Positions 35,183 through 43,453 of a stretch of 64,000 bases of DNA are shown here, piece after piece (positions within the stretch are counted from its first letter, which is position 1; every line of letters starts with the position of its first letter). The stretch is taken from contig JAVHLP010000010.1 of the NCBI GenBank assembly GCA_031082145.1, forward strand, positions 1-64,000, in the 5' to 3' direction. The notes beneath the pieces were generated by a model that did not search any database, had not been told where the DNA came from, and was given only the letters and a program-made list of their open reading frames with translations. The position numbers and the translations under genes are program-made. The stretch is from a bacterium (GTDB lineage Bacteria > Bacillota > Sulfobacillia > UBA995).

Positions 35183-35572
35183 CTATTCGGTCCCCGCCGG
35201 GGCCGGCCGGGCGGCCTTTCCCTCCGCCCGGGACATGGCGCTAGATCCCTGGAAGTAGGCGCCGTCATTCACTACCAGGGCGGCCGCCTTCACATCCCCG
35301 GTCAGCTTGGCGGTGGAGATCAACTCGAGTTTCCCCTCGGCCTCCACCGAGCCGCGAACTTCTCCCGCGACGGTAACGTTGCGGGCCTGGATGCTGGCTT
35401 CCACCAAGCCCGTCTCACCCACGACGACGTCGCCGCGGTGAACGACTTGGCCTTCCACCCGTCCGTCGATCCGAAGGGTCCCGGTGCCGGTCAAGCTGCC
35501 GTTCAGGTGGGCTCCCCGGCCGATGATGGTTTCCACTCGTTCAAGTCCCGCGTCCGGGTCTCTCTTGAACAT
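35183..35572 (-). CDS. Bactofilin
   Basis: Self-assembling beta-helical cytoskeletal protein, 129 residues. The core is regular with repeats like LNGSLTGTGTLRIDGRVEGQVV, VVVGETGLVEASIQARNVTVAGEV and GKLELISTAKLTGDV. Short tails flank it. It lies 64 bases after an M23 peptidase gene in the same direction; this bactofilin-peptidase pairing is known from other phyla, where the filament positions cell-wall remodelling. Confidence 0.9.
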   Translation of the reverse strand: MFKRDPDAGLERVETIIGRGAHLNGSLTGTGTLRIDGRVEGQVVHRGDVVVGETGLVEASIQARNVTVAGEVRGSVEAEGKLELISTAKLTGDVKAAALVVNDGAYFQGSSAMSRAEGKAARPAPAGTE

Positions 35573-35636
35573 CGTCTACCCCCCGCGCGCGCCCAAGGTG
35601 TTCCGGGAAGGGAGAGGGCAGCCGGCCCGGATCCGT

Positions 35637-36611
35637 TCACTGCCCCCGGAGGAAAGGCGTGGGGTTCACCTGCTTGCCGTTGACGTGAACCTCGTAGTGC
35701 ACGTGGGGACCGGTGCTCCTCCCGGTGGAGCCCATGTAGGCAATGATCTGGCCCCGGGTGACCCTTTCTCCCACCCCGGCGGCATTCTTGTCGTTGTGCC
35801 CGTAAAGCGTACGGTAGCCGTAGCCATGATCGAGGATGACGGTGTTTCCATAGCGCCCCATCCAGCCCGAGAAGACTACAACGGCGTCGGCGGTGGCGAC
35901 TATGGGAGTGCCACGGCGGCTGGAGATGTCCAGGCCGGCGTGAAACTCGGTGCCCAGCCCCAAGGGCGAAGTGCGGTAACCAAAGCGGGAGGTGATGTAG
36001 CCCTCCACGGGCCAGCAGGAAGGGCGGGCCGCCACCTCTGCCTGGGAGGCGGCAATGCTCTTGCGGAGGATCTCCAGGGTCCCCTGGCGGAGCAGGATCT
36101 CCTCCTTGATGTCGGCCAGCCGGGCTACCGTCTCCATTGCCTGGGCAACGGGCACCAGGCTGACTACCTTGTCGGCGCCGGCCGGCGGCTCCGCCGGAGC
36201 GGCGATGGGGTGGGCCGTGGCCACCGTGGCGATGCCACCGGTATCCCCGGGGACGAAGCTCTGCGGACCCGCTCGCCGGATCTCCTCCGGCGAGAGCTTG
36301 GTCATCTCCAGGAGTTGCCGCTCAAGTTCCTGAAGAAGGACCATTTGTTCCTGGAGGAAGGATGCCTCCTCGGACAGAGCGCGGATGAGGACTCGCTGCT
36401 CCTGGTTGACAAAGCGGAGTTCATCAAGCTCACGCAACTGCCCTGCCAGCTGGGCATTCTGGTTGACCAGGGCGATGAGGCCGACGAAGAAGACGACCAG
36501 GACAAGGATGATCACCTGGAGGTGAAGCACCCGGACCCGGAAGGAGGCCACGGGGCTCTCCGTGTGGGGCACGAAGATGACGGTGTAGAGGTTGTCGCTA
36601 GCCCGCCGCAT
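35637..36611 (-). CDS. Membrane-anchored M23 metallopeptidase with coiled coil
   Basis: 324 residues: a short cytoplasmic part (SDNLYTVIFVPHTESPVASF), a membrane helix (VIILVLVVFFVGLIALV), a coiled coil (about residues 50-110), a linker, and a C-terminal LytM domain with TEFHAGLDISSRRGTPI, GRYGNTVILDHGYGYRTLYGH and the zinc motif HVHYEVHVNG. It cleaves peptidoglycan cross-bridges or activates another hydrolase. Its N-terminal cytoplasmic tail could bind the bactofilin encoded next (inference from known pairs). Confidence 0.92.
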   Translation of the reverse strand: MRRASDNLYTVIFVPHTESPVASFRVRVLHLQVIILVLVVFFVGLIALVNQNAQLAGQLRELDELRFVNQEQRVLIRALSEEASFLQEQMVLLQELERQLLEMTKLSPEEIRRAGPQSFVPGDTGGIATVATAHPIAAPAEPPAGADKVVSLVPVAQAMETVARLADIKEEILLRQGTLEILRKSIAASQAEVAARPSCWPVEGYITSRFGYRTSPLGLGTEFHAGLDISSRRGTPIVATADAVVVFSGWMGRYGNTVILDHGYGYRTLYGHNDKNAAGVGERVTRGQIIAYMGSTGRSTGPHVHYEVHVNGKQVNPTPFLRGQ

Positions 36612-36683
36612 GGCTCACCACCAGATTCTCCTGCCTTCTCCGTCCGCCCTGGTAATCCCTGCCCCGACAGCCAATTTCGTGAG

Positions 36684-37220
36684 CTAGCGGCGCCCGCCGG
36701 TAGCCGCGCCCCCCTTGCCGGTAACCAGGGAGGTCCACCCCTTGCCCTCGCGGGCCCGCGCGACGGCCGCGAGTTCTTCGGCGGAGAGCTTGTGGGGGGA
36801 TCTGCCGGCCAGCAGCGGCTTGGCGTAGACTCGGGTCTCGCTTCTGCCCGAGAGGGAGGTTAGGATTACCCCGTTGTCCCCGGCGTCCACCAGGGCCAAG
36901 GCAAAGCTCTGGTCCGACCCGGTGTCCTCAAACGCGCTGAACCGGACCAGGCCAAGTCGTTGCAGGGAGCCCGCCATCGCCTCCTCCAAGATCGCCAGCC
37001 GGGTCTCCAGCTGGTCAATGCGCTGGGTGAGCTCCAGGACTCGCGTCGCCTGCCGGCGACGCTCGCGATCCAGGTCAACGCCGGGGGGCCCGCCCAGCGA
37101 AGCGCGGACCTGCGCGGCCACTCTGCCCAGGGACCAGCAGGTGGCGGCCGCGGTCACCGCCAGGACCACCAGGCACCCGAGTAAAACGGCCGGTGAGAGC
37201 AGCAGAACTCCTCCAGGCAA
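36684..37220 (-). CDS. DUF4446 family protein
   Basis: 178 residues if the TTG at 37220 is used; the start is uncertain. One membrane helix (AVLLGCLVVLAVTAAAT), a coiled coil (RVLELTQRIDQLETRLAILEEAM region), then the family signature VRFSAFEDTGSDQSFALALV, DAGDNGVILTSLSGRSETRV and YAKPLLAGRSPHKLSAEEL. The family is typical of Bacillota, often near parB and bactofilin genes. Function unknown; the C-terminal domain should lie in the cytoplasm. Confidence 0.83.
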   Translation of the reverse strand: MPGGVLLLSPAVLLGCLVVLAVTAAATCWSLGRVAAQVRASLGGPPGVDLDRERRRQATRVLELTQRIDQLETRLAILEEAMAGSLQRLGLVRFSAFEDTGSDQSFALALVDAGDNGVILTSLSGRSETRVYAKPLLAGRSPHKLSAEELAAVARAREGKGWTSLVTGKGGAATGGRR

Positions 37221-37342
37221 TGGGAGCCGCCCCCGGGGGGAAAGTGGTGCCCCATTCGACCCGGCCCAGGCTTTCTCCTGCCGGCACCGGCGGGGGACGA
37301 GAGAAGCCCCGTGGCGCCTCCCGGGCTAACGCAACGTGTCGC

Positions 37343-38001
37343 TCAGAGCAAGGCGGCCATTAACGGGGCGAGCACGATCGCCGGGAGGAGATCGGCCACC
37401 TTGAGGCGGGTAGCACCCACCAGGTTCAGGCCTATGGCCACGACCAGGAGACCCCCCGTCGCAGTCAGGGCCGCCAGAGAAGGCCCGTGCAGCAGGGGCG
37501 CCAGAACCCTGGCCAGCAGGGCGATCCCTCCCTGGTAGAGGAGAACCGGCAGGGCGGAGAGGAGGACACCCGCCCCCAACGAGGCGGCCAGCACAATGGA
37601 GACGATCCCGTCAAGAGCGGCTTTGGCCAGGAGGGTGTCGTGGCGGCCTTCCAGCCCGCCCTCGAGAGCGCCCACGATGGCCATGGCGCCCACGCAGTAG
37701 AGCAGTGTGGCGGCGATGAAGCCGCGCGCAAGGCCTTCACCGCCCAGCCGGCTCGCCCACCGCTCCAGTCCGTCCCCGAGGCTCACCGCCCGGCCCAGTA
37801 CGCCTCCCAGGGCCAGAGCGAGGATGATCGGCAGGGACTCGGTCCGGCGCGCAGGCTCATCTGCAGGCCGATCAGCAGGACCGCCAGCCCTATCCCCTGG
37901 ATGGCCGCCTGCCGCACCGGCTCGGGAAGGCTGCGGCCGGCCAGGAGGCCGGCCGCGCCACCGATCACTATGGCCAGGGCGTTGGCTACCGTTCCGAGCA
38001 C
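37343..38001 (-). pseudogene. DUF554 membrane protein, frameshifted
   Basis: Two frames together make one DUF554 protein. The first (37783-38001) starts MLGTVANALAIVIGGAAGL and is in frame to QMSLRAG; the second (37343-37786) carries the rest, from a point where the other frame reads ESLPIILALALGGVLGRAVS, to the C-terminal GLLVVAIGLNLVGATRLKVA. The break is near 37838-37843, where a single missing base in CGCGCCGGACCGAGTCC would restore the frame. Either a real inactivating mutation or a sequence error. DUF554 proteins are multi-helix membrane proteins of unknown role (YdfK-like). Confidence 0.8.
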
Positions 38002-38028
38002 CGTGGCCCTCCCCTGCCCGCTGACGTG

Positions 38029-38880
38029 CTACGTGTCACGCCCGTCTCCCAGGAGCAGCCCGGCCAGCCGCTCCAACTCGTCCAGACTGAAGTACCGGAT
38101 CTCGATCCGCCCGCCTTCCTTCCCGGCCAGGATCCTTACCCGGGTACCCAGGCGCCGCGCCATCCTCTCCTCCAGGCCGGCGATCTCGGCGTCCGGCGGC
38201 GCCGGAGCGGCTACCCGGGAGGGGCGAGCGCTGAGCCCGCGCCGACCCGCCAGTTCTTCCAGCGCCCGGACCGAAAGGCCCTCCTCGCGAACTCTCCTCG
38301 CCAGTCTGCGCTGATCGAAAGCAGCCTGCACCCCGGCCAGAACTTTGCCGTGCCCGAGGGAGAGCGCGCCCCCCCGAATCCCTTCCTGAACCTCCGCCTC
38401 CAAATTGAGCAGGCGCAAGCAGTGGGCGATGTGGCTGCGGTCCCGCCCGACCCGCTGCGCCACGGCTTCCTGGGTAAGCCCGAACTCGTCAACCAGACGC
38501 CGATAGGCGGCCGCCTCGTCCAGCGGGTTCAAGTCCTCCCGCTGCAGGTTCTCGATTAGCGCGAGCTCAACCGCCCTCGAGTCCGAGAAATCCCTAACCA
38601 GCGCGGGAATAGTCTGCAGGCCGGCCCTTGCCGCGGCCCGCCAGCGCCGCTCGCCGACGACCAGCTCGTAGTGCTCTCCGGCTCGCCGTACCACCACCGG
38701 CTGGACCACGCCATGCTCCCGGATCGACTGGACCAGTTCCTCCAGCCGGTCCTCATCCATGGTCTGGCGCGGCTGAAAGGGGCTCGGCCGGAGCGACGAT
38801 ACCGGCAACTCCTGAAACTCGCCCTCCTCGATGCCGGGAATCAAGGCGTCCAGGCCGCGTCCCAGGCCCCGCCTAGGCAC
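38029..38880 (-). CDS. parB: Chromosome partition protein ParB (Spo0J)
   Basis: CTP-dependent DNA clamp loaded at parS sites; with ParA it segregates origins and loads SMC. 283 residues from a GTG that overlaps parA by eight bases. The N-terminus PRRGLGRGLDALIPG contains the ParA-stimulating arginines. The CTP site has GVVQPVVVRR and ELVVGERRWRAA; ENLQREDLNPLDEA follows; the helix-turn-helix lies in GLTQEAVAQRVGRDRSHIAH. I found no obvious parS by eye. Confidence 0.95.
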   Translation of the reverse strand: MPRRGLGRGLDALIPGIEEGEFQELPVSSLRPSPFQPRQTMDEDRLEELVQSIREHGVVQPVVVRRAGEHYELVVGERRWRAAARAGLQTIPALVRDFSDSRAVELALIENLQREDLNPLDEAAAYRRLVDEFGLTQEAVAQRVGRDRSHIAHCLRLLNLEAEVQEGIRGGALSLGHGKVLAGVQAAFDQRRLARRVREEGLSVRALEELAGRRGLSARPSRVAAPAPPDAEIAGLEERMARRLGTRVRILAGKEGGRIEIRYFSLDELERLAGLLLGDGRDT

Positions 38881-39634
38881 TGTTCACCACTTCCTTCGCC
38901 AGCTCGAGGTATACCTCCGCTCCCCGGGAGCGCGGGTCATAGGCGGTAATCGGAAGACCGTGGCTGGGGGCCTCGCTCAGCCTCACGTTGCGAGGGATGA
39001 TAGTCTGGTACACCTTCTCCCGGAAGTACCTCCGGACCTCGTTCACAACCTCCAGTGAGAGGTTGGTCCGCCCGTCAAACATGGTCAGGACCACCCCCTC
39101 GATCTGCAGGCTGGGGTTGAGGTGGGTCCTCACCAGGTGAACGGTGTTCATCAGCTGGCTGAGGCCCTCCAGCGCATAGTACTCGCACTGGATGGGGACC
39201 AGGACCGTGTCGGCGGCGGTCAACGCGTTTACGGTGAGCAGCCCCAGAGACGGCGGGCAGTCCACCAGGATGAAGTCGTAGTCCTCCTTGACGCCCTTGA
39301 GCGCCTGCTTCAGCCGGGTCTCTCGTGAAAGAGCATTCACCAGTTCGACCTCGGCCCCGGCCAGGTCCACGGTGGAAGGGACCACATAGAGGTCCGGCCA
39401 CTGCGTAGCCAGAACGGCGTCGGCCAGCGCCGTCTCGCCCACCAGGATCTCGTACATGCTGCTCAGGATCGCCCGCCGGTCCAGTCCCAGCCCGCTGCCG
39501 GTGTGGCCCTGGGGGTCGATGTCCACCAGGAGCACTCTCTTTCCGAGGGAGGCCAACCCGGCGCCCAGGTTCACGGTGGTGGTGGTCTTACCCACGCCGC
39601 CTTTCTGGTTCGCGATGGCCATGACCTTCCCCAA
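38873..39634 (-). CDS. parA: ParA-family ATPase (Soj)
   Basis: 253 residues from a TTG. Deviant Walker A ANQKGGVGKTTTTVNLGAGL, Walker B DFILVDCPPSLGLLTVNAL, and an Asp-containing VDIDPQGHTGSGLG. It partners ParB; in Bacillus it also regulates DnaA. It lies between noc and parB, all minus. Confidence 0.97.
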   Translation of the reverse strand: MGKVMAIANQKGGVGKTTTTVNLGAGLASLGKRVLLVDIDPQGHTGSGLGLDRRAILSSMYEILVGETALADAVLATQWPDLYVVPSTVDLAGAEVELVNALSRETRLKQALKGVKEDYDFILVDCPPSLGLLTVNALTAADTVLVPIQCEYYALEGLSQLMNTVHLVRTHLNPSLQIEGVVLTMFDGRTNLSLEVVNEVRRYFREKVYQTIIPRNVRLSEAPSHGLPITAYDPRSRGAEVYLELAKEVVNSA

Positions 39635-39712
39635 GCTCGACTCACCCCCGGGCTCGTCGGGCTACTTCTCCGCACCTGACGCGGTTCCTGCCGCTGGCGG
39701 CCGCTCCCCCGG

Positions 39713-40549
39713 TCAGACCGTCCCCCGCTGCTTGGGAACCCGAACCCGGATCTCCAGCCAGTCGCCCATGTCCTCCCGCGTCATCTCGGCCTCGAAGCCG
39801 GCTTCCCGCAGGGCGTCCACCGCCTGCTGGAACGAGTTGAGGAAGATGCGAATGTCCCGGATGACCCGCCGCACCAGCCGGGCCCGCCCGGGTCGGCTCG
39901 GGTCCTCCGGTTCCTGCCCCCGCGCCAGCGCCGCCGCGACTTCCTCGACCAGCCGCTCCGTCTCGCGTACGGTTAACCCCTGGTCCGTCACGGCATCAAG
40001 AATCCGATGCTGCCAGGCTGGATCCCCCACTTCGAGCAGTGCCCGGGCGTGCCGCTCGCTGATGCGGTCCCTGGAGATCCGGTCCCGCACTGACTGCTCC
40101 AGCTTGCGCAGGCGGAGCTTGTTGGCGATGGTAGACTGGCTCTTGCCGACGAGCTTGCCCAATTCCTCTTGGGTCAGACCGAAGTCCTCCAGCAACCGCC
40201 CATATCCCTCGGCTTCCTCAAGGACATCGAGATCTTCCCGCTGCAAGTTCTCCACCAGCGCCAGCAGCGCCACGTCGCGATCGCTCAGCCTGCGCACAAC
40301 GGCAGGCACCGTCCCCAGCCCGGCGAGGGAGGCGGCTCGCAGCCTCCTCTCCCCCACCACCAGCTCATAGCCGCCGGGGACGCGCCTCACAACCACCGGC
40401 TGGATGAGCCCGTGGGCACGAATCGACACGGCCAACTCCTGCAGCTTGTCCTCATCAAAGGCGCGACGGGGTTGATGCGGGTTATCCCGTATGCGATCTA
40501 TGGGAACCTGGACGATCTCCTCGTCAAGAAGCCCGCTCACGGCCGTCAC
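39713..40549 (-). CDS. noc: Nucleoid occlusion protein Noc (ParB paralogue)
   Basis: 278 residues from a GTG that overlaps the rsmG stop. ParB-like CTPase features: NPHQPRRAFDEDKLQELAVS, GLIQPVVVRR, VVGERRLRAASLAG, and HTH GLTQEELGKLVGKSQSTIANKLRL, which is the Noc-specific recognition segment (STIANKLRLLKL-like). Noc prevents septation over the nucleoid. The order rsmG-noc-parA-parB is standard in Bacillota and distinguishes it from parB. Confidence 0.9.
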   Translation of the reverse strand: MTAVSGLLDEEIVQVPIDRIRDNPHQPRRAFDEDKLQELAVSIRAHGLIQPVVVRRVPGGYELVVGERRLRAASLAGLGTVPAVVRRLSDRDVALLALVENLQREDLDVLEEAEGYGRLLEDFGLTQEELGKLVGKSQSTIANKLRLRKLEQSVRDRISRDRISERHARALLEVGDPAWQHRILDAVTDQGLTVRETERLVEEVAAALARGQEPEDPSRPGRARLVRRVIRDIRIFLNSFQQAVDALREAGFEAEMTREDMGDWLEIRVRVPKQRGTV

Positions 40550-41262
40550 CTCCCGCCCAGGGGTCGCTTGGCCACTACCCCGGTACGGCGGGGATACCGC
40601 GCCGGAGTGGGTCCGAGCTTGTGGATCAGGACCAGCGCCCGCCGGTGTCCCAGCACCGGCAGACTCATTTCGACAGCCCGGGGCGATCCTCCCCCCAACA
40701 AGCGGGCGGCCTCACTCCCCGCCGCCAGTTCGGCGTGCACGCCCGGCCCCTTCATGGCCAGCAGGAACCCGCCCACCTTTACCAGGGGTAGTCCGTACTC
40801 GGCCACCACGGCCAGGGGGCCAACAGCTCTCGCGACCGCCGCATCGAAGCTCTCTCGCTCCTCCGTCCGGCCGAACACCTCGGCCCGGGCGGTCGCCACG
40901 TCCACCCCGGCCAACCCCAGCTCGGTCACTACTGCCCGCAGGAACCGGCTCTTAGCGGCCGAGGCCTCCAGCAGGGTCACCCGCAGGCCGGGAACGGCAA
41001 TCGCCAGCGGCAGTCCGGGGAGCCCGGCGCCGCTGCCGACATCCACCAGCCGCTCGCCGGGCGCCAGGGGAAGGACTTTGAGGCAGGTGAGCGAGTCGAC
41101 AATCCCCTTCAGCTCCAGTTCCGCCCCCTGTCGCAATCCGACACAGCTGGTGGGTGCGGTCAGAAGGCATTCCCTGAAGCGCCGGAGTCCGGCCATGCTC
41201 GCCGCCGGCAATGGCAAGTCCAGCTCGGCCAGCCCCTCCGTCAGGAGACAAGGCCGTTCCAA
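40546..41262 (-). CDS. rsmG: 16S rRNA (guanine527-N7)-methyltransferase RsmG (GidB)
   Basis: Methylates G527 in the 530 loop of 16S rRNA. 238 residues from the TTG that directly follows the jag stop. SAM site VDVGSGAGLPGLPLAIAVPG, then VTLLEASAAKSRFL and the conserved RAEVFGR and ARAVGPLAVVAEYGLPLVKVGG. In most Bacillota mnmE and mnmG lie between jag and rsmG; here they are absent. Confidence 0.95.
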   Translation of the reverse strand: MERPCLLTEGLAELDLPLPAASMAGLRRFRECLLTAPTSCVGLRQGAELELKGIVDSLTCLKVLPLAPGERLVDVGSGAGLPGLPLAIAVPGLRVTLLEASAAKSRFLRAVVTELGLAGVDVATARAEVFGRTEERESFDAAVARAVGPLAVVAEYGLPLVKVGGFLLAMKGPGVHAELAAGSEAARLLGGGSPRAVEMSLPVLGHRRALVLIHKLGPTPARYPRRTGVVAKRPLGGR

Positions 41263-41916
41263 CTATGGCCTGCCCTCTCTTCGCGGGGAGTCGCCGCCGG
41301 CGGGTGAGATGACCACCCGCCGCCGTGGTTCCTCACCTTCGCTACGGGTGTTGACGTACGGGCTGTCCCGCAGGGCGAGGTGGATCACCCGTCGCTCGGA
41401 AGGTTTCATGGGCTCCAGCGTAGCCGGCGCCCCGGTTCGCCGCACCCGCTCGGCGAGCCGCGCGGCCAGCCGCTCCAGGGTATCCTCGCGCTTGCGGCGG
41501 TATCCCTCGATGTCCACCAGGACCCGACGCCGGTCGGGGGCGGCGCGGCCGGCCACGGCGTTGACGATCCGCTCCAAGTCCTCGAGAATGGCGCCCCGCC
41601 TGCCGATCAGCAGGCCCAGGCCTGGTCCACGGGCATCTACGAGCAGATAGTCGAGGGTCTCGGTGGTCTCCACAGCCAGCGGTCCCAGGCCCATGACACG
41701 GGCCATCTCCCGCAGGAACGCGGCCGCGACCTCAAGCTTGTTCGTCCTCAGGGACACCCGGACCCGGGTGCGCCGCCTCGCGCCCAGCCAGCCCAGCCTC
41801 CCCGCCCCGCCCTGCAGGACCTCGACATCAACGTCATCGCTGGACCAGCCGGTCTCGGCCAGGGCCAGCTGGACCGCCTCGTCCACCGACCGCCCCTCGG
41901 CCTCGACCGTTCTCAC
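41263..41916 (-). CDS. jag: RNA-binding protein Jag/KhpB
   Basis: 217 residues from a GTG overlapping the yidC stop (GTGA). Jag-N domain (VEAEGRSVDEAVQLALAETG), a KH domain with the GRRGAILEDLERIVNAV GXXG-type loop, and an R3H domain (MKPSERRVIHLALRDSPYV). In other Bacillota it acts with KhpA on envelope-related RNAs. The C-terminal tail after RRRVVISP is short and charged. Confidence 0.94.
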   Translation of the reverse strand: MRTVEAEGRSVDEAVQLALAETGWSSDDVDVEVLQGGAGRLGWLGARRRTRVRVSLRTNKLEVAAAFLREMARVMGLGPLAVETTETLDYLLVDARGPGLGLLIGRRGAILEDLERIVNAVAGRAAPDRRRVLVDIEGYRRKREDTLERLAARLAERVRRTGAPATLEPMKPSERRVIHLALRDSPYVNTRSEGEEPRRRVVISPAGGDSPRREGRP

Positions 41917-42533
41917 CGGGCAGTCTCCTCCCCCTGCTTCCTGAACAGGGCCATCACGTACCGCTCGCCGACCCCGTAGAGGTTGGCGACCACCCAGTAC
42001 ATGGCGAGCCCGGAGGGAAACTGCCTCGAGATCCAGGCGATCAGGACGGGGAACACGTATGTCATCGTACGCTGGGAGGGGTCGGCCATGCCCATCAGCT
42101 TGGACTGCCAGAAAGTGGTGACCCCCGCCAGCAGCGGCAGGATCCACGGATCGGGTTCGGCCAGGTTGAAGAAGAGGAACCGAGCCGCTCCCTGGTATTC
42201 CACTTGTCGCAAGGCGTAGAAGACGGCCAGGAGGAACGGCAACTGCAGGATGGCCAGGAGGCAACCGGACAAGGGATTGACCTTGTGCTTCTTCCACAGC
42301 TCCATGGTCTCGCGGTTGAGCCGGTCCTTGTCGTTCTTGAACTTCTCGCGCAGCTCGGCCATCTTGGGATTGAGCTCCTGCATCTTGAGCTGCGAGCGAG
42401 TCTGGGAGATGGTAATCGGCAAGAGCATGGTCCGGATTACCACCGTCAGCAGGATAATGGCGATCCCATAGCTACCGGTCAGGTTGAAGAGGGAGTTGAG
42501 GCCGTCCAGCACGATCTGCACCAGCCAGCTCAA
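41913..42533 (-). CDS. yidC: Membrane protein insertase YidC/OxaA1
   Basis: Inserts proteins into the membrane alone or with Sec. 206 residues from the TTG at 42533, with AAGGAGG eight bases upstream, so the frame overlaps the yidD 3' end. Five helices; the first carries the conserved arginine in LLTVVIRTMLLPITI; QELNPKMAELREKFKNDKDRL is the cytoplasmic hairpin; FYALRQVEYQGAARFLFFNLA and MTYVFPVLIAWISRQFPSGLA follow. No lipobox, unlike many Gram-positive members. Confidence 0.94.
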   Translation of the reverse strand: MSWLVQIVLDGLNSLFNLTGSYGIAIILLTVVIRTMLLPITISQTRSQLKMQELNPKMAELREKFKNDKDRLNRETMELWKKHKVNPLSGCLLAILQLPFLLAVFYALRQVEYQGAARFLFFNLAEPDPWILPLLAGVTTFWQSKLMGMADPSQRTMTYVFPVLIAWISRQFPSGLAMYWVVANLYGVGERYVMALFRKQGEETAR

Positions 42534-42789
42534 GGGCCTTGCCTCCTTCCGGTTGGGGCACCGGATCGTAAGCGGCCGGATGCCAGGGATGGCACCGGAG
42601 CACACGTCTCACTACCAGCCTGGCGCCTCTGCTGAAGCCATGCCCGGCAATCGCCTCACCGGCATAAACCGAGCAGGTGGGCAGAAAACGGCACGATGCC
42701 GGCTTCAGGGGCGATAGCCACTTCCGATAGAACCCGATGGCTGCCAGTGCGGCGCGCTGGGCCCGGGACAAAGTTCCCTGTTCGCTCAT
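42472..42789 (-). CDS. yidD: Membrane protein insertion efficiency factor YidD
   Basis: Small membrane-surface protein of 105 residues. The family core is intact: IGFYRKWLSPLKPASCRFLP, TCSVYAGEAIAGHG, RRVLRCHPW and YDPVP. The residues after YDPVP are antisense-free extension into the yidC 5' end (62-base overlap). ATG overlaps the rnpA stop. Confidence 0.92.
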   Translation of the reverse strand: MSEQGTLSRAQRAALAAIGFYRKWLSPLKPASCRFLPTCSVYAGEAIAGHGFSRGARLVVRRVLRCHPWHPAAYDPVPQPEGGKALELAGADRAGRPQLPLQPDR

Positions 42790-43142
42790 GGCCTGGCATC
42801 ATCCTCCCGGGAGATGAGACCCGCCCGGCACAGCACATCCAAGACGGCCCCGGTGAGACAGCCAAAATCGGCAAGGGCAGCTTCAGACCGGCCAACCAGG
42901 ACCGCATCCACTCCCGGTGCCAACTCGCCCCCGTGGGCCCGGTACGCTTCCCGCAAGCGGCGTCTCACCCGATTGCGCGTCACGGCGGTGCCGATCCGCC
43001 GCCCAGTCGTCACGCCCAGCCGGGCGGGGCCGTCACCGCCGGAAAGGACGTATAGGGCGACCAGCCGGTTAGCATACCGTCTGCCCGCCCTCAAGACCAT
43101 CCTGAAATCCTGGCGACGCCGCAGCCGCGCACCCATTGCCAC
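42786..43142 (-). CDS. rnpA: Ribonuclease P protein component
   Basis: Protein cofactor of RNase P, which matures tRNA 5' ends. 118 residues. RLRRRQDFRMVLRAGRRYAN and the RNR signature GTAVTRNRVRRRLREAYR are present. It starts six bases after the rpmH stop, the universal rpmH-rnpA order. Confidence 0.95.
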   Translation of the reverse strand: MAMGARLRRRQDFRMVLRAGRRYANRLVALYVLSGGDGPARLGVTTGRRIGTAVTRNRVRRRLREAYRAHGGELAPGVDAVLVGRSEAALADFGCLTGAVLDVLCRAGLISREDDARP

Positions 43143-43148
43143 CCTTCC

Positions 43149-43283
43149 TCAGGCGGAAAGACGCTTACGGCCCTTGCTCCGGCGACGCAAGATCACCTTC
43201 CGGCCCCCGCTGGTGCTCATCCGCTGCAGAAAACCATGTGTTCGCTTGCGCCGGCGTTGGCTGGGTTGGTAGGTCCGTTTCAC
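43149..43283 (-). CDS. rpmH: Ribosomal protein L34
   Basis: 50S protein, 44 residues from the GTG at 43283: [18 protein letters not shown] and [27 protein letters not shown] lies seven bases upstream. First gene of the operon rpmH-rnpA-yidD-yidC-jag-rsmG-noc-parA-parB. Its promoter is a perfect consensus, but its leader carries an intrinsic terminator and a palindrome over the ribosome site, so expression is probably attenuated. Confidence 0.96.
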   Translation of the reverse strand: MKRTYQPSQRRRKRTHGFLQRMSTSGGRKVILRRRSKGRKRLSA

Positions 43284-43306
43284 CCCTGAGCCCTCCCGGG
43301 AGCCCG

Positions 43307-43331
43307 AAAAAAAAGAGGAACCAGTTCCTCT
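43307..43331 (-). terminator. Intrinsic terminator inside the rpmH leader (attenuator candidate)
   Basis: On the minus strand AGAGGAA, loop CTGG, TTCCTCT (43331-43314) then a T-run from the A-tract 43307-43314. It begins about 12 bases after the predicted transcript start and ends 24 bases before the rpmH GTG. A 10-bp palindrome CTCCCGGGAG (43293-43302) follows and overlaps the ribosome site. Confidence 0.75.
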
Positions 43332-43349
43332 GCCCCGAAGTCTTTCTCG

Positions 43350-43378
43350 ATTATAGCCGCCGTTCTCAGCAGTGTCAA
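43350..43378 (-). promoter_or_regulatory. Consensus sigma-A promoter of the rpmH operon
   Basis: Minus strand TTGACA (43378-43373), 17 bases, TATAAT (43355-43350): full consensus. Transcription would begin near 43343 and give a leader of about 60 bases. Confidence 0.88.
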
Positions 43379-43424
43379 GCCGCCAGGCCGGCGCCATGCC
43401 TGTGCCGCAGCCCCTTGCGGCGGC

Positions 43425-43453
43425 TTGCCTCGGGGGGGGTGCTCTGTTATCAT
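43425..43453 (+). promoter_or_regulatory. Possible dnaA promoter
   Basis: TTGCCT, 17 bases, TATCAT, about 300 bases before the dnaA GTG. The only pair with good spacing that I see on the plus strand here; DnaA boxes downstream would allow autorepression. Confidence 0.35.
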
